A stretch of DNA of 64,000 nucleotides from Allopontixanthobacter sp041741895 (GCA_041741895.1 JBGSJO010000118.1:1-64000); one strand, 5' to 3'; counted from the first letter of the stretch, positions 34,328 to 43,013 are shown. Translations and numbers: made by a program. Notes: a model not told the origin generated them from the sequence alone.

Positions 34328-35505
34328 GCGCGGCTCCATCCGGTTGGGGGTTGTTGTTCAAGGCGCGCCTCGGGAATTATTCCGCGCATTCGCTGGCAGA
34401 AAAGTTTCAGGCAAACTTCCTTATCGGACAGCGGGCCTATGCTGAAGCTGGCCGATTCCATGCCTTGTTGGACCCGGGTGATCAGCACGGTGTCCTCTGC
34501 ATTGACCTGCCGGTTGATCCGCCAGTTGAGATAGCGTGCGGCGCGCATTTCCCTACTCCATTGGTAGCCAGGGGCATCGGGCAGGACATAGCTGATTTCG
34601 CGGATCAGGCAGCTGTCCGGCCCGGTGGGCAGCCACTGCATGAAATCCACCTGATCGGGATAGATATCGAACGCGACATTGGGCCAAAGCTTAAAATAGA
34701 GCCATTTGCGCTGCGCAGCTTCGGGTAAATGCGGCACGGGTGGGAGTATCCGCTGATACATCCGTTCGGACCAATTGGCCGATGGGCGATCCACCATATC
34801 ACCCCACATCCGGTCGACATGGGTTTCCGCATCGACGCCATAGCTCTTGCCGAACAGACGGGTAAGGCCGGGGTGCGCGACATTGATGTGCAGCCCATCG
34901 GAATAATTGTCGCCCACATTCTTCCAGTTCACCGCGCGCGGACGCATGGTCACGCGGCCAAGAGCGGTCAGTTCTTCGAATCGATACGGCGCAACCATCG
35001 CCTCGTACGGTGCCATCATGTCGGAAACCGACGGCCCGCCATCATCCTCCAGCCGCACAAAAACGAAGCCGCGCCAGATCTCGATTTCAACAGGCGCAAG
35101 ACCGGCCTTGCCCTTGTCCAGCGCGGGATAGCTGGCGCCATCGGGCACGCCGGTCAGCCCACCTTCAAGCTCGTAAGTCCACGCATGATAGGGGCAAACG
35201 AATTTCCTGGCGCAGCCGTTCGGCCCATCGACCAGCCGTGATCCGCGGTGGCGGCAAACATTGGTGAATGCGCGCAATCGGCCATCGCCCCCCCGCGTGA
35301 CAATCACGCTTTCGCCGATATAATCCAGCGTATGCCAGTCACCCTGCTTTGGCAGGTCGCTTTCGTGGCAAACCACCTGCCAGCTCGGCCGGAATATACG
35401 CGACTTTTCAAGTGCATGGAACTCGGCATCGTGGTAAGTCCATGCAGGCAGGCTCCAGCCATCGAGCGGGTCCGTACTGTCCTTTGGGTGTAACTGCGTT
35501 GCCAT
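34324..35505 (-). CDS. Rieske non-haem iron oxygenase, alpha subunit
   Basis: Aromatic-ring-hydroxylase-type oxygenase of 393 residues. The Rieske [2Fe-2S] ligands are C84-H86 and C104-H107 (CRHRGSRL...CPYH). The catalytic iron site is the segment 199-211, DNYSDGLHINVAH, with bridging D203 and ligands H206 and H211. The overall form resembles quaternary-amine or choline-type oxygenases (GbcA-like) with a single alpha subunit. No ferredoxin or reductase is adjacent apart from the FAD gene downstream. The ATG at 35505 is preferred to the long ORF start at 35595, which would overlap the TetR gene. It is divergent from tetR, and the operator lies between them. Confidence 0.87.
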   Translation of the reverse strand: MATQLHPKDSTDPLDGWSLPAWTYHDAEFHALEKSRIFRPSWQVVCHESDLPKQGDWHTLDYIGESVIVTRGGDGRLRAFTNVCRHRGSRLVDGPNGCARKFVCPYHAWTYELEGGLTGVPDGASYPALDKGKAGLAPVEIEIWRGFVFVRLEDDGGPSVSDMMAPYEAMVAPYRFEELTALGRVTMRPRAVNWKNVGDNYSDGLHINVAHPGLTRLFGKSYGVDAETHVDRMWGDMVDRPSANWSERMYQRILPPVPHLPEAAQRKWLYFKLWPNVAFDIYPDQVDFMQWLPTGPDSCLIREISYVLPDAPGYQWSREMRAARYLNWRINRQVNAEDTVLITRVQQGMESASFSIGPLSDKEVCLKLFCQRMRGIIPEARLEQQPPTGWSRA

Positions 35506-35514
35506 GATCGAATC

Positions 35515-35538
35515 CTTGCTATACGATCGTATAACAAG
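35515..35538. promoter_or_regulatory. 24-bp palindromic operator between Rieske and TetR genes
   Basis: A perfect 14-bp core TATACGATCGTATA (35520-35533) extends outward by CTTGY arms to give 24 bp with a single mismatched pair. It lies in the 39-base gap between the divergent starts at 35505 and 35545. This is the usual position and size of a TetR operator, so the neighbouring regulator probably represses both genes from it. The same region must contain both promoters. Confidence 0.7.
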
Positions 35539-35544
35539 CAGGCA

Positions 35545-36141
35545 ATGACACATCAACCAACCTTTACCCGTGCCGATCCGGATGAACGCCGACAAAGCCT
35601 GATCGAGGCGACTGCCCGAATTCTGGCGCGAAAGGGCGCAGCGGGCGTCTCGGTGCGCGCAATCTGCGCCGAAGCGGGGGTATCACCGGGGCTGCTGCGT
35701 CATTATTTTGCCGGCGTGGCCGAGACGATTGCAGAAACCTATCGCTGGATCGGGCAGCAAATCGATGATGCGCTGGCATGTGCTGTCGATTCGGCAGGAA
35801 TTGATCCGCGGGCGCGGTTGGTTGGCTATCTTTCTGCCAGCTTCCGTCCGCCCATCGCATCGGGAGAATTGCTGACAAGTTATGTCGCACTTTGGAGCAT
35901 GACCCGCGCCGATCCCGTCATCGCGGGGATACGGGCCGAAGCTTACAGTGATTACCGGTATGGGCTTGAACGCCTGCTGCGCGCCTATCGCCCACAGATG
36001 CCCGATCCCAGTATGACAGCCATTACACTCACTGCATTGATTGACGGACTTTGGCTGGAACTATCGCTCGGCAATGCACCGTTTGACGAAGGTGAGGCGC
36101 AAGCGATAATTGAAAGCAAGCTCGACAATTTTCTGGCCTAG
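35545..36141 (+). CDS. TetR family regulator (BetI-like)
   Basis: A 198-residue protein with an N-terminal helix-turn-helix (RRQSLIEATARILARKGAAGVSV followed by AICAEAGVSPGLLRHYFAG, about 16-57) and a C-terminal ligand domain with FRPPIASGELLTSYVALW resembling BetI, the choline-responsive repressor. The start is 10 bases from the palindrome. The likely ligand is the substrate or product of the divergent Rieske oxygenase; a quaternary amine is one possibility but is not shown by the sequence. Confidence 0.87.
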   Translation: MTHQPTFTRADPDERRQSLIEATARILARKGAAGVSVRAICAEAGVSPGLLRHYFAGVAETIAETYRWIGQQIDDALACAVDSAGIDPRARLVGYLSASFRPPIASGELLTSYVALWSMTRADPVIAGIRAEAYSDYRYGLERLLRAYRPQMPDPSMTAITLTALIDGLWLELSLGNAPFDEGEAQAIIESKLDNFLA

Positions 36142-36164
36142 TTCGCCGCACCAAAGGTCCACCG

Positions 36165-36193
36165 ACAAGGCCGGGCTTGCGGCCCGGCCTTGT
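36165..36193. terminator. GC-rich hairpin between tetR and the TonB receptor
   Basis: A perfect 12-bp stem acaaggccgggc with gcccggccttgt around a short loop, between two convergent genes. No long T tract follows on either side, so it is called terminator-like only. Confidence 0.5.
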
Positions 36194-36213
36194 GCTTGGT
36201 TGATAATTCGGGA

Positions 36214-38694
36214 TCAGAAATTGGTGCCGAATTTAATCCCTATCGTTCGCGGCCTGACTGCATAATCGTAGAATACAGGGCCCGTATTGCTTACGCCATC
36301 AGGATCGCCGCAAGTTGTCTCGAGACACTGGACCGACGTGTTGAAAATGCCATTGCTGTCGAACAGATTGGTGGCGAAAAGTTCGATCCGATAGGCTTCG
36401 GCCTTGATCCCTATGCTGACATCAGCGGTGGTAAACGCCGGGAAATTACCCTTGATGCCATTTTCAAAATCACGAACGTCGCTGCGCCGCTGGCCGGTGT
36501 GACTAACCGCCATCTGGACATGGCCATCCCAATTCCCGATCGGGAATTCATAACGGGCAAGCGCATTTCCCTTGAACTTGGCAGTGATAGGCAATCGTGA
36601 TCCGGCCTGCGCCAACAGCGAATTTTCTTCGGGCAGCAGATCATTGTCCGTCTGGCTGTCAGGCGCGGTCAGGGTGCAGTCAAACGGATCGGCTGCAACT
36701 GCGAACGCACAAAAATCGCGCGTGATCTTTGCATCGTTGTAACTGCCGGAAAGACTCAGTGTGAAACCGCCCTGGCGGTACCCCAACTCTGCTTCGATAC
36801 CGCGAATTCGCGCGATCCCGGCGTTGCGAATTTCGGTGAGGCCATTTTCCCCGAGGAAGGACAGCTGGATATTGTTCCAGTCCTCCTGATAGACCGCTCC
36901 GTTGAACCGGAACGGACCGAACTGGGATTTCCAGCCAATTTCGTAATTGTCGAGCGTGTCCGATCCATAGGGCGGCAAAGTGCCGCGACGGTTGATACCG
37001 CCCGGCCGAAAACCTTGTGACCACGTGGCATAGACCAAAACGTCCGGAGTGAATTTGTAGGTCGCGTTGAGTTTGTAGATCGCGCCGTTATCAGAAGTAA
37101 CCTTGTCGAGATTGGTGCACGGCGTACCATCGACGATGGCGGGGCGAACTGGCCCATCCAGAATGCCGCAACCGGCAACCCCGGTTCCGTCGCGCACGAT
37201 CACGCCCGGCGTTCCCAGCGGATCGTCACGGTCACCCGAGAAATTTTCTGCAAACCCGAAAAAGCCGACGAGCGAATTCTTGTATCTGTAGATCCGCGCA
37301 CCACCCGTCAGCGAAAGTTTTTCGGTCAGATCATAGGTCAATTCGCCAAACGCGGCATAGTCCCGATCGATGCGTTTCTGCTTGGTCAACCAAACGTTGC
37401 TGTCCGTCCCGGGAACGGTATTGATGTCGGCTAGATTGTCGACAATGTAGTTCTGTTCGATCAAGTGGGACTGGCGCTGCGCAAACAGGCCGGCAATGAC
37501 GCGAAACCGATTTTCCTGCGGCGAACTGATCCGTATCTCGCCAAAATTGCGCCGATAGGTATCCTGCGCTTGAATGTACTGGTTGGGATTGATGAGGTCG
37601 TAATTATTGTCGTAAAAATATGCCCCGTACCCAAACAATGCGTCATAGAAATAGGCATAATCCGAATAGTCGAATTCGAGTTCGTTTTTACGGCGCAGGT
37701 GACCGCCAGTGGCGACCAGATCCCAATTGCCGATTTTGCCTTCAATCGTTAGCGCCGCCTGCATCCAGCGATCGTCGCGCCTTTCCGGATTATACTGGAC
37801 GGTCTGCAATTTGTCGCTGACTGCGGCACTGCGTTCCTGCACCCCGTTACCGTTTGCCTTCTGCACTTGTCCCATGATGGTCGGCCGGATTGTCCAGCTA
37901 TCGCTTAGTTCAATGCCGAGCGCAATCCGGGCTCCGTAGGTGTCAACGTCGTTATAATCCTCTTCAACTAGGTCGGCATTATCATCGGTAATGCCCGAAG
38001 TCGGAAATGTCCGGCTGCCGAAGATGTTATCGATATAGCCGGCATCATGGCGATACCACCCGACAACGCGCAGCGCGGCATTTGGAGACAAGGCCACATT
38101 GGCAAATCCTTCGCCAGTGTAGCCAACCCCGCCGTGCGCGACTGAATTCAGTTCAACATCTGCCGCGCCATACGTTTCGGTCGGGTCTGGCGGATTGCTG
38201 ACCATCTTGATGGTCCCGGCCATTGAACTTGCACCATAAAGCGTGCCCTGCGGCCCGGCCAGCGCTTCGACCCTGGCAAGATCATAGGAATGAATATCCA
38301 GCGCGCCTTGAATCGTGGTGATGGGCATTTCGTCAAGATAAGTACCGACAGTGGGTAGCGACGCTGAATGGTTGGCATTCTCCCCCGAGGCAACACCGCG
38401 GAAATAGATCTGGGTGATGCCTTCCTGATTTCTCTGGATCGTCACTGACGGGAGGAATTTCACCACATCTTGCAGTTCACTCACCTGCAGTTGATCGAGT
38501 TTTTCGGTGCCTATCGCCGTGATCGCAACGGGCACATCCTGCAAATCCTGCGCACGCTTTTGCGCGGTTACGATGATGATGTCCCGGTCAGCGGCACCAT
38601 CTGCCTGCTCCTGCGCCATCACCGGTCCGGCGGAACTCAGTGCCGTGCCGGTGAGCAGTACCGTCGCGATTTTCGATATTTTCAACTGGCTCAC
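36214..38694 (-). CDS. TonB-dependent outer-membrane receptor
   Basis: An 826-residue outer-membrane transporter. The signal peptide covers about 1-27 (VSQLKISKIATVLLTGTAL...AGPVMAQ), followed by a plug domain beginning IIVTAQKRAQDLQDVPVAIT, with FRGVASGENANHSASLPTVG and LAGPQGTLYGASSMAGTIKM. The barrel has many amphipathic strands, ending KFGTNF with a terminal aromatic. The start is GTG 38694 after GGGGGG; a TTG further upstream is possible. The plug and sequence style are those of the IroN/FyuA-like sphingomonad receptors paired with sulfotransferase or tryptophan-halogenase genes. The ligand is unknown. Confidence 0.92.
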   Translation of the reverse strand: MSQLKISKIATVLLTGTALSSAGPVMAQEQADGAADRDIIIVTAQKRAQDLQDVPVAITAIGTEKLDQLQVSELQDVVKFLPSVTIQRNQEGITQIYFRGVASGENANHSASLPTVGTYLDEMPITTIQGALDIHSYDLARVEALAGPQGTLYGASSMAGTIKMVSNPPDPTETYGAADVELNSVAHGGVGYTGEGFANVALSPNAALRVVGWYRHDAGYIDNIFGSRTFPTSGITDDNADLVEEDYNDVDTYGARIALGIELSDSWTIRPTIMGQVQKANGNGVQERSAAVSDKLQTVQYNPERRDDRWMQAALTIEGKIGNWDLVATGGHLRRKNELEFDYSDYAYFYDALFGYGAYFYDNNYDLINPNQYIQAQDTYRRNFGEIRISSPQENRFRVIAGLFAQRQSHLIEQNYIVDNLADINTVPGTDSNVWLTKQKRIDRDYAAFGELTYDLTEKLSLTGGARIYRYKNSLVGFFGFAENFSGDRDDPLGTPGVIVRDGTGVAGCGILDGPVRPAIVDGTPCTNLDKVTSDNGAIYKLNATYKFTPDVLVYATWSQGFRPGGINRRGTLPPYGSDTLDNYEIGWKSQFGPFRFNGAVYQEDWNNIQLSFLGENGLTEIRNAGIARIRGIEAELGYRQGGFTLSLSGSYNDAKITRDFCAFAVAADPFDCTLTAPDSQTDNDLLPEENSLLAQAGSRLPITAKFKGNALARYEFPIGNWDGHVQMAVSHTGQRRSDVRDFENGIKGNFPAFTTADVSIGIKAEAYRIELFATNLFDSNGIFNTSVQCLETTCGDPDGVSNTGPVFYDYAVRPRTIGIKFGTNF

Positions 38695-38821
38695 GAATAT
38701 TCCCCCCAAAGAAAGTCCTTAGGGCACAAATCGCCATAAATTTCCTGTATTGCCAAGACCTAAGAGGTTTCCCGGATCAGCAAGTTTGGCGGGAGGCCAA
38801 TTTATTGCAGAATTGTCACAC

Positions 38822-40600
38822 TTAATGACGATTTGCATAAGTTTCCGGCAGATCGCCGAGCGCTGCGACAAGCGGCCCCAGCCACGGCTCATAAGGTCGC
38901 CAGGCACCCACCCCATCCCTGTTGAGCGGCCGCCGCACCTGTTCTGACGATGCCGTTCGCACGGCGCGCTGGTTGCTGTGGAAGTCCAAGCAGGCTTCTT
39001 CGAAATCGAGCCCCAGATAGGCCAGCAGCGCGCGCACTTCGCCTTCAGGATCATCGAGCAATTGTTCGTGAATAACCCGGTGGATCCGGCCGGGCAGAAC
39101 GCGGTCATAATGGTCCATAGCGCGAATGTAATCGGCGTAATAGCAGCCAATATGATCAAGCGAGTAGGAAAATCCCTGCCCCTTGGCGAAATGCTGCCGA
39201 TAATTGGAAAAACAGCAGTCCAACGGATGTCGCCGCGCGTCAATGATCTTCGCGTTGGGAAGGATCAAATGAATGAAACCGGCGTAACTCCAATTATTGG
39301 GCAATTTGTCGATGTAGAACGGTTTGCCGGTCTTGCGCTGAACGCGCGTACGCTCGAGAAATTCCGCGCCAAGCTCCGCCAGGCGCGCAAGCTCCATCTC
39401 GCGAACAGCATCGGGCCAGTCGTGCAGTTCGCCGCCGGATTTTCTGGCTTCGCGCATTGCCATCGCCGGAATATCGGGCAATTCCATTGTCCCTTCCACT
39501 TGCGTGTGGCTGGACAGTATCTGTTCGAGCAAGGTGGAACCCGCGCGGGGCAGGCCAAGGATGAATACCGGGTCTGGGGAGGGATCGCCCGCCCCGTCAT
39601 TTTTGGCCAGATATTCCGGTGTCAGCACCGCCGCCATACGATCAACCTGATGCGATACCACCGCAGGATCATACCCCAGTTCTGCACAGCGCAGCGTGTT
39701 GCCGGCGGAATAATGATGGAAGCTCTTGGCTGGATCGCCCCGTTCACCCCATGCCTTGCCGAGCGCAAAATGCAGGTGGAGCGCATTTTCATGCGCAGGT
39801 TTGCCTGCGATTTCCGCTTCCATGGCGGCAACATCGGCATCGGTGAACTTTACAGTCTTGAGGTTTGCCAGGCTCCACCACACTTCGCCAAGTTCGGGAT
39901 CGTTGGCCAGTGCTTTTCGGTAGGCGGCAATGCTTTCTTCCTGCCGCCCGACGGTTTTGAGCAAGTGACCATAACTCATCCACAGCTTTGCATGCTCCGG
40001 AAAAGTTTCGACCAATTCCCCATACAATTTGATCGCTTCCTCATATTCACCAATCCGGCCGAGTGTGGCTGCCATCAGGTTGCGGTTACCCGGATTGCCC
40101 GGATCGCGCGCCAGCACCTCGTCGAGCACCTTGGATGCCTCCGCATAGCGGGTCTGTTTGTAGAGTACCGTCGCCAGATTTCCCCGCGCAGCGTTGAAGC
40201 CCGGCGCAAGCTCAAGGGCGCGTGTCAAAAGCGCCTCGGCATCCTGCAACCGGCCAAGCCGCGCGGCAAGCTCGGCCATCATGCGAATGGCCGCGACGTC
40301 GGTTGGTTTCTGTGACAGCCGCTCGCGCAGTTTCCCTTCCGCATCGGGCAGGTTATTCTCCAGCAAAGCCTGTGCAATCGCAATCAGTGCCGGATCGCCC
40401 GTGGCGGACCTGATGGCAGCAAGCTCTGCTTCCTCCGCTTCCCGGTCGCGCCCGAGCGAACGCAAGGCTTTTCCCAGAAGGCGATATGCGCCGGCATCGG
40501 CATTATTTCTTGATAGGGCCGCCTCCAGCAGCGGCACCGCCCGCGCTGGATCCTGGGCTGCCAACTGCCCCAAAGACACGCTGTCCGGATCCATTTTCAT
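38822..40600 (-). CDS. TPR repeat protein with C-terminal sulfotransferase domain
   Basis: A 592-residue protein: about eight tetratricopeptide repeats from 1 to ~310 (for example DAEALLTRALELAPGFNAARGN and EASKVLDEVLARDPGNPGNR), then a sulfotransferase domain. The PAPS 5'-phosphosulfate loop GLPRAGSTLLEQILSSH is at about 349-365 and the 3'-phosphate region RHPLDCCFSNYRQ is near 454. The expected reaction is transfer of sulfate from PAPS to a hydroxyl, possibly tyrosine or glycan. Sphingomonads commonly place such a gene beside a TonB receptor, as here, but the acceptor is unknown. Confidence 0.9.
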   Translation of the reverse strand: MKMDPDSVSLGQLAAQDPARAVPLLEAALSRNNADAGAYRLLGKALRSLGRDREAEEAELAAIRSATGDPALIAIAQALLENNLPDAEGKLRERLSQKPTDVAAIRMMAELAARLGRLQDAEALLTRALELAPGFNAARGNLATVLYKQTRYAEASKVLDEVLARDPGNPGNRNLMAATLGRIGEYEEAIKLYGELVETFPEHAKLWMSYGHLLKTVGRQEESIAAYRKALANDPELGEVWWSLANLKTVKFTDADVAAMEAEIAGKPAHENALHLHFALGKAWGERGDPAKSFHHYSAGNTLRCAELGYDPAVVSHQVDRMAAVLTPEYLAKNDGAGDPSPDPVFILGLPRAGSTLLEQILSSHTQVEGTMELPDIPAMAMREARKSGGELHDWPDAVREMELARLAELGAEFLERTRVQRKTGKPFYIDKLPNNWSYAGFIHLILPNAKIIDARRHPLDCCFSNYRQHFAKGQGFSYSLDHIGCYYADYIRAMDHYDRVLPGRIHRVIHEQLLDDPEGEVRALLAYLGLDFEEACLDFHSNQRAVRTASSEQVRRPLNRDGVGAWRPYEPWLGPLVAALGDLPETYANRH

Positions 40601-40768
40601 GGTAAAGCCCCATCATGTTTAACGTATCGAGTGATTGGCGAGACATCGCCGTTGGGTATTATAGGTGTTCGCAAGGCGCCTCATAGGGTGTTTTTACCCG
40701 GATGACACCGCGGGTCTGGCCGCCCGCTCAGCAGCTTGATAAAATATCTGCATTTATCAACGAATATG

Positions 40769-40813
40769 ATGGTAGCGGAGGAGGGACTCGAACCCCCGAC
40801 ACGCGGATTATGA
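40769..40813 (-). repeat. 45-bp tRNA-Met 3'-end copy (att-like, distal end)
   Basis: Identical over 45 bases to 42936-42980, covering the CCA end to the anticodon loop of tRNA-Met. It is followed by unrelated or degenerate sequence, so it is a truncated tRNA copy. As the displaced original 3' end, it marks the left boundary of the segment 40769-42980. Confidence 0.9.
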
Positions 40814-40936
40814 GCATGTGAAAACCGTTACTATGCTACGCCGAAGTCTTCTTCGAATGACAAATCTTTCAAGGTTTATGCACCAACAAATCAGAATGCT
40901 CGTCTTCTGGCTGATGCAAGCTCCGTCGAAACGGCC

Positions 40937-42142
40937 CTAGCCAGTCATTTGCATATTGCAGCCCACAGAATCTTGACGCTCCTGACCAAGGTAGTCGGCG
41001 AACAACAAACTCTTTATGCGGCGATCCCTGCCGTAGATGTCGTCGAGAATGGCGATCCCGCCCTGACCGTCGTCCACTGCGGTGAAATAGGTGACATATA
41101 GCGGCAAGGGGCTCGCAAGATTGACCTGCGTCGTTTCCCCGCCGGCAACGATAAGGTCGACTTCCTCTCTTGACCTGACTCCTTCTAGCAATTTCGAAGC
41201 GTAACCGATGGCATCTGCCGTGCGGATGCAACCGTGGCTCAAGGCGCGGGCCTCCTTTTCGAACAGGGTCTTGTTGGGCGTGTCATGCATGAACACCGAA
41301 TAGGGGTTCGGCATGACCAGTTTCATCTGGCCAAGTGCATTGTTCGTACCTGGCCGCTGGCGATAATGCCCACCACTCCAGACGTAGCCGCGCTGCCTTG
41401 CCAGCGCCGGATTGCGCCTGACCAAGGCGCCTACACTCTCCCTGACAATGCTCGCCGGGATTTCCCACCAGGGGTTGTAAATTACGCCTGTGATAGTCGC
41501 ACCGAATACCGGTGTGGGCGTCGAAGTCTTCCCGACAATGACCCGCCAAGTCCCGGCTTGCACGCCGCCTCGCCATAGGTAGGCCTCAAAGCGGGCGGTG
41601 TTGACGAGAACGTAGTCCTGCCCAAGCGATCGCGGGAGCCAGCGCCAACGCTCCATATTGCGTGCGATGCCTGTCCGGCGTTGCTCGTCCCTTTCCGTGG
41701 CATAAGCCGCCCGCAAGGCGGAGTATTCTGGATGCACGGGGCGCTGCATGGTGAAGAACGTGTCGAGCGATCCGCTGGACAAAGCGTTGTCGAGCATGGG
41801 GCCAAGTGCATCTTCGTCATCGGTGTCGTGTATGTTCCAGCCACGCCGTTGGGTCTCGCCAGTCCTACCTTTGAGGTGCATCGTCGCCAATCGGAGAGCG
41901 ACCTGACGCGCTTGTTCCGAAACTTCATCGGTATCTCCGCGCGCCAAAGCCCAATCGAGATCGCGCGTTTCAACCACCGGCAGAGCATCCTGCGGCGCGG
42001 CGTCAACCCACTGCTTTAGTTTCGACACATCAGCAGACGACCAGGCCCGCGGCGGGTCTTGGGCCACCGCCGCCGTCGCCGCCGCAGAACATGCGACCGC
42101 TATGGCTGCGAATGACAATGCCACTTTCGAGAAACTTCGCAT
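40937..42142 (-). CDS. L,D-transpeptidase (YcbB/YkuD type)
   Basis: Periplasmic peptidoglycan-crosslinking enzyme. The 401 residues start MRSFSKVALSFAAIAVACSA, a Sec signal peptide to about residue 28, then a ~130-residue scaffold, the YkuD catalytic domain (YVLVNTARFEAYLWRGG, VFMHDTPNKTLF) and the active-site SHGCIR with C305 in front of a conserved ADAIGYA. The order resembles LdtD/YcbB-like proteins but is shorter. The ATG at 42142 follows AGGGGTGGCG. It is inside the tRNA-Met island, divergent from a second family of L,D-transpeptidase, with 69 bases between starts. The activity would make 3-3 crosslinks insensitive to most beta-lactams. Confidence 0.9.
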   Translation of the reverse strand: MRSFSKVALSFAAIAVACSAAATAAVAQDPPRAWSSADVSKLKQWVDAAPQDALPVVETRDLDWALARGDTDEVSEQARQVALRLATMHLKGRTGETQRRGWNIHDTDDEDALGPMLDNALSSGSLDTFFTMQRPVHPEYSALRAAYATERDEQRRTGIARNMERWRWLPRSLGQDYVLVNTARFEAYLWRGGVQAGTWRVIVGKTSTPTPVFGATITGVIYNPWWEIPASIVRESVGALVRRNPALARQRGYVWSGGHYRQRPGTNNALGQMKLVMPNPYSVFMHDTPNKTLFEKEARALSHGCIRTADAIGYASKLLEGVRSREEVDLIVAGGETTQVNLASPLPLYVTYFTAVDDGQGGIAILDDIYGRDRRIKSLLFADYLGQERQDSVGCNMQMTG

Positions 42143-42211
42143 CGCCACCCCTGAACTTGCATAAAACAACCGAGAACCCACATATCATATTAGTTGCCTA
42201 GGGATAGCATC

Positions 42212-42847
42212 GTGACAATCAACAGACGCCAATTCATTGGATGTGGAATATGTGTAGGCGTTGGCCTCGCCGTTCCAAGCGCTGCCATCGCTCCCGCACC
42301 GACCATCCCAGCCCTCCAACCGCATCCCGCTGCTGCTGCGGTGCTACCTCTTCCTGTGTCGCAGGCTCTCGAAGCACTCGCCAGGCACGGGACCAGAATA
42401 ATCCATAGCGACAGGATAGCGGTTGCGGATTACGCTTTGCATTCGGCCGAAGCCCGCTTCCATCTCGTGAATATCGAACAGGGCCGAATCGAGGCTTCAT
42501 ATCTAGTTTCGCATGGCAAAGGCTCGGATCCGGCCAATACCGGTTATGTTGAGCAATTCTCAAATCGTTCCGGGTCGAACGCCTCCTCTTCCGGGAGCTT
42601 CCTCACCGAAGATACCTATTACGGCAAGCACGGTCGGTCACGCCGCCTGAAGGGCCTTGATCCGCAGAACAACCGTGCATGGGAGCGCGCGATCGTGATA
42701 CATGGAGCCGATTATGTCGATCGCTCCATGGCAGAGTTGCAGGGACGTGTCGGCCGAAGCCTGGGTTGTTTCGCATTCGAGCAAAGCAAGATCGACGAGA
42801 TTCTGGATAGATTGGGGCCAGGCCGACTGCTGTTCTCTACCAAGTGA
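42212..42847 (+). CDS. L,D-transpeptidase catalytic-domain protein (second type)
   Basis: A 211-residue protein with a twin-arginine-like signal (NRRQFIGCGICVGVGLAVPS), so probably exported by Tat as a folded protein. The mature part has the family block YLVSHGKGSDPANTG, followed by SSSGSFLTEDTYYGKHG, the histidine in AIVIHGADYVD and the active-site GRSLGCFAF (cysteine 186). This is the YkuD_2-like type rather than the one used by the divergent neighbour. The GTG at 42212 follows AGGGAT; an earlier TTG at 42194 has no ribosome site. A hairpin at 42849 follows. Confidence 0.87.
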   Translation: MTINRRQFIGCGICVGVGLAVPSAAIAPAPTIPALQPHPAAAAVLPLPVSQALEALARHGTRIIHSDRIAVADYALHSAEARFHLVNIEQGRIEASYLVSHGKGSDPANTGYVEQFSNRSGSNASSSGSFLTEDTYYGKHGRSRRLKGLDPQNNRAWERAIVIHGADYVDRSMAELQGRVGRSLGCFAFEQSKIDEILDRLGPGRLLFSTK

Positions 42848-42848
42848 A

Positions 42849-42876
42849 CGGATGCGCCAATAGGTCGGCGCATCCG
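42849..42876 (+). terminator. Terminator-like hairpin after the second L,D-transpeptidase
   Basis: A perfect 10-bp stem cggatgcgcc with ggcgcatccg, loop aataggtc, followed by agtttaaaaa. It sits just before the right att copy. Confidence 0.6.
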
Positions 42877-42935
42877 AGTTTAAAAACCAGTCGAAGCAAT
42901 GCCGTTGAATGGCCGGCTACCAAAGAAGGATTGTA

Positions 42936-42980
42936 ATGGTAGCGGAGGAGGGACTCGAACCCCCGACACGCGGATTATGA
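42936..42980 (-). repeat. 45-bp direct repeat, right copy (inside tRNA-Met)
   Basis: The same 45 bases as 40769-40813, here as the functional 3' half of tRNA-Met. It is the expected right att site, with the tRNA gene restored by the incoming element. Confidence 0.9.
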
Positions 42981-43013
42981 TTCCGCTGCTCTAACCAGCT
43001 GAGCTACTCCGCC
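42937..43013 (-). tRNA. tRNA-Met (anticodon CAU)
   Basis: A 77-base cloverleaf on the minus strand: acceptor GGCGGAG with CTCCGCT, discriminator and encoded CCA, D-loop with AGCTGGTTA, anticodon stem GCGGA/TCCGC with the loop ATCATAA (anticodon CAU), and the T-arm GTTCGAG. It lacks the C1:A72 mismatch of initiator tRNA, so it is most likely the elongator tRNA-Met; a tRNA-Ile with modified CAU is the alternative. Its 3' half is duplicated 2.2 kb to the left. Confidence 0.93.

Larger units (their letters stand above)
40769..42980. mobile_element. 2.2-kb tRNA-Met-associated island without integrase
   Basis: The segment lies between perfect 45-bp direct repeats of the tRNA-Met 3' half, the arrangement left by tyrosine-recombinase integration into a tRNA gene with crossover in the anticodon loop. 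It contains only a divergent pair of L,D-transpeptidase genes and about 180 bases of flanking DNA. No integrase, transposase or replication gene is present, so it is either a decayed remnant or a non-autonomous element mobilised in trans. The full tRNA is at the right end. Confidence 0.65.

Noticed and set aside
40769..40850. Second tRNA-Met gene
   Set aside because: Only the 3' half matches; the anticodon stem and 5' half are broken, so no cloverleaf is possible.
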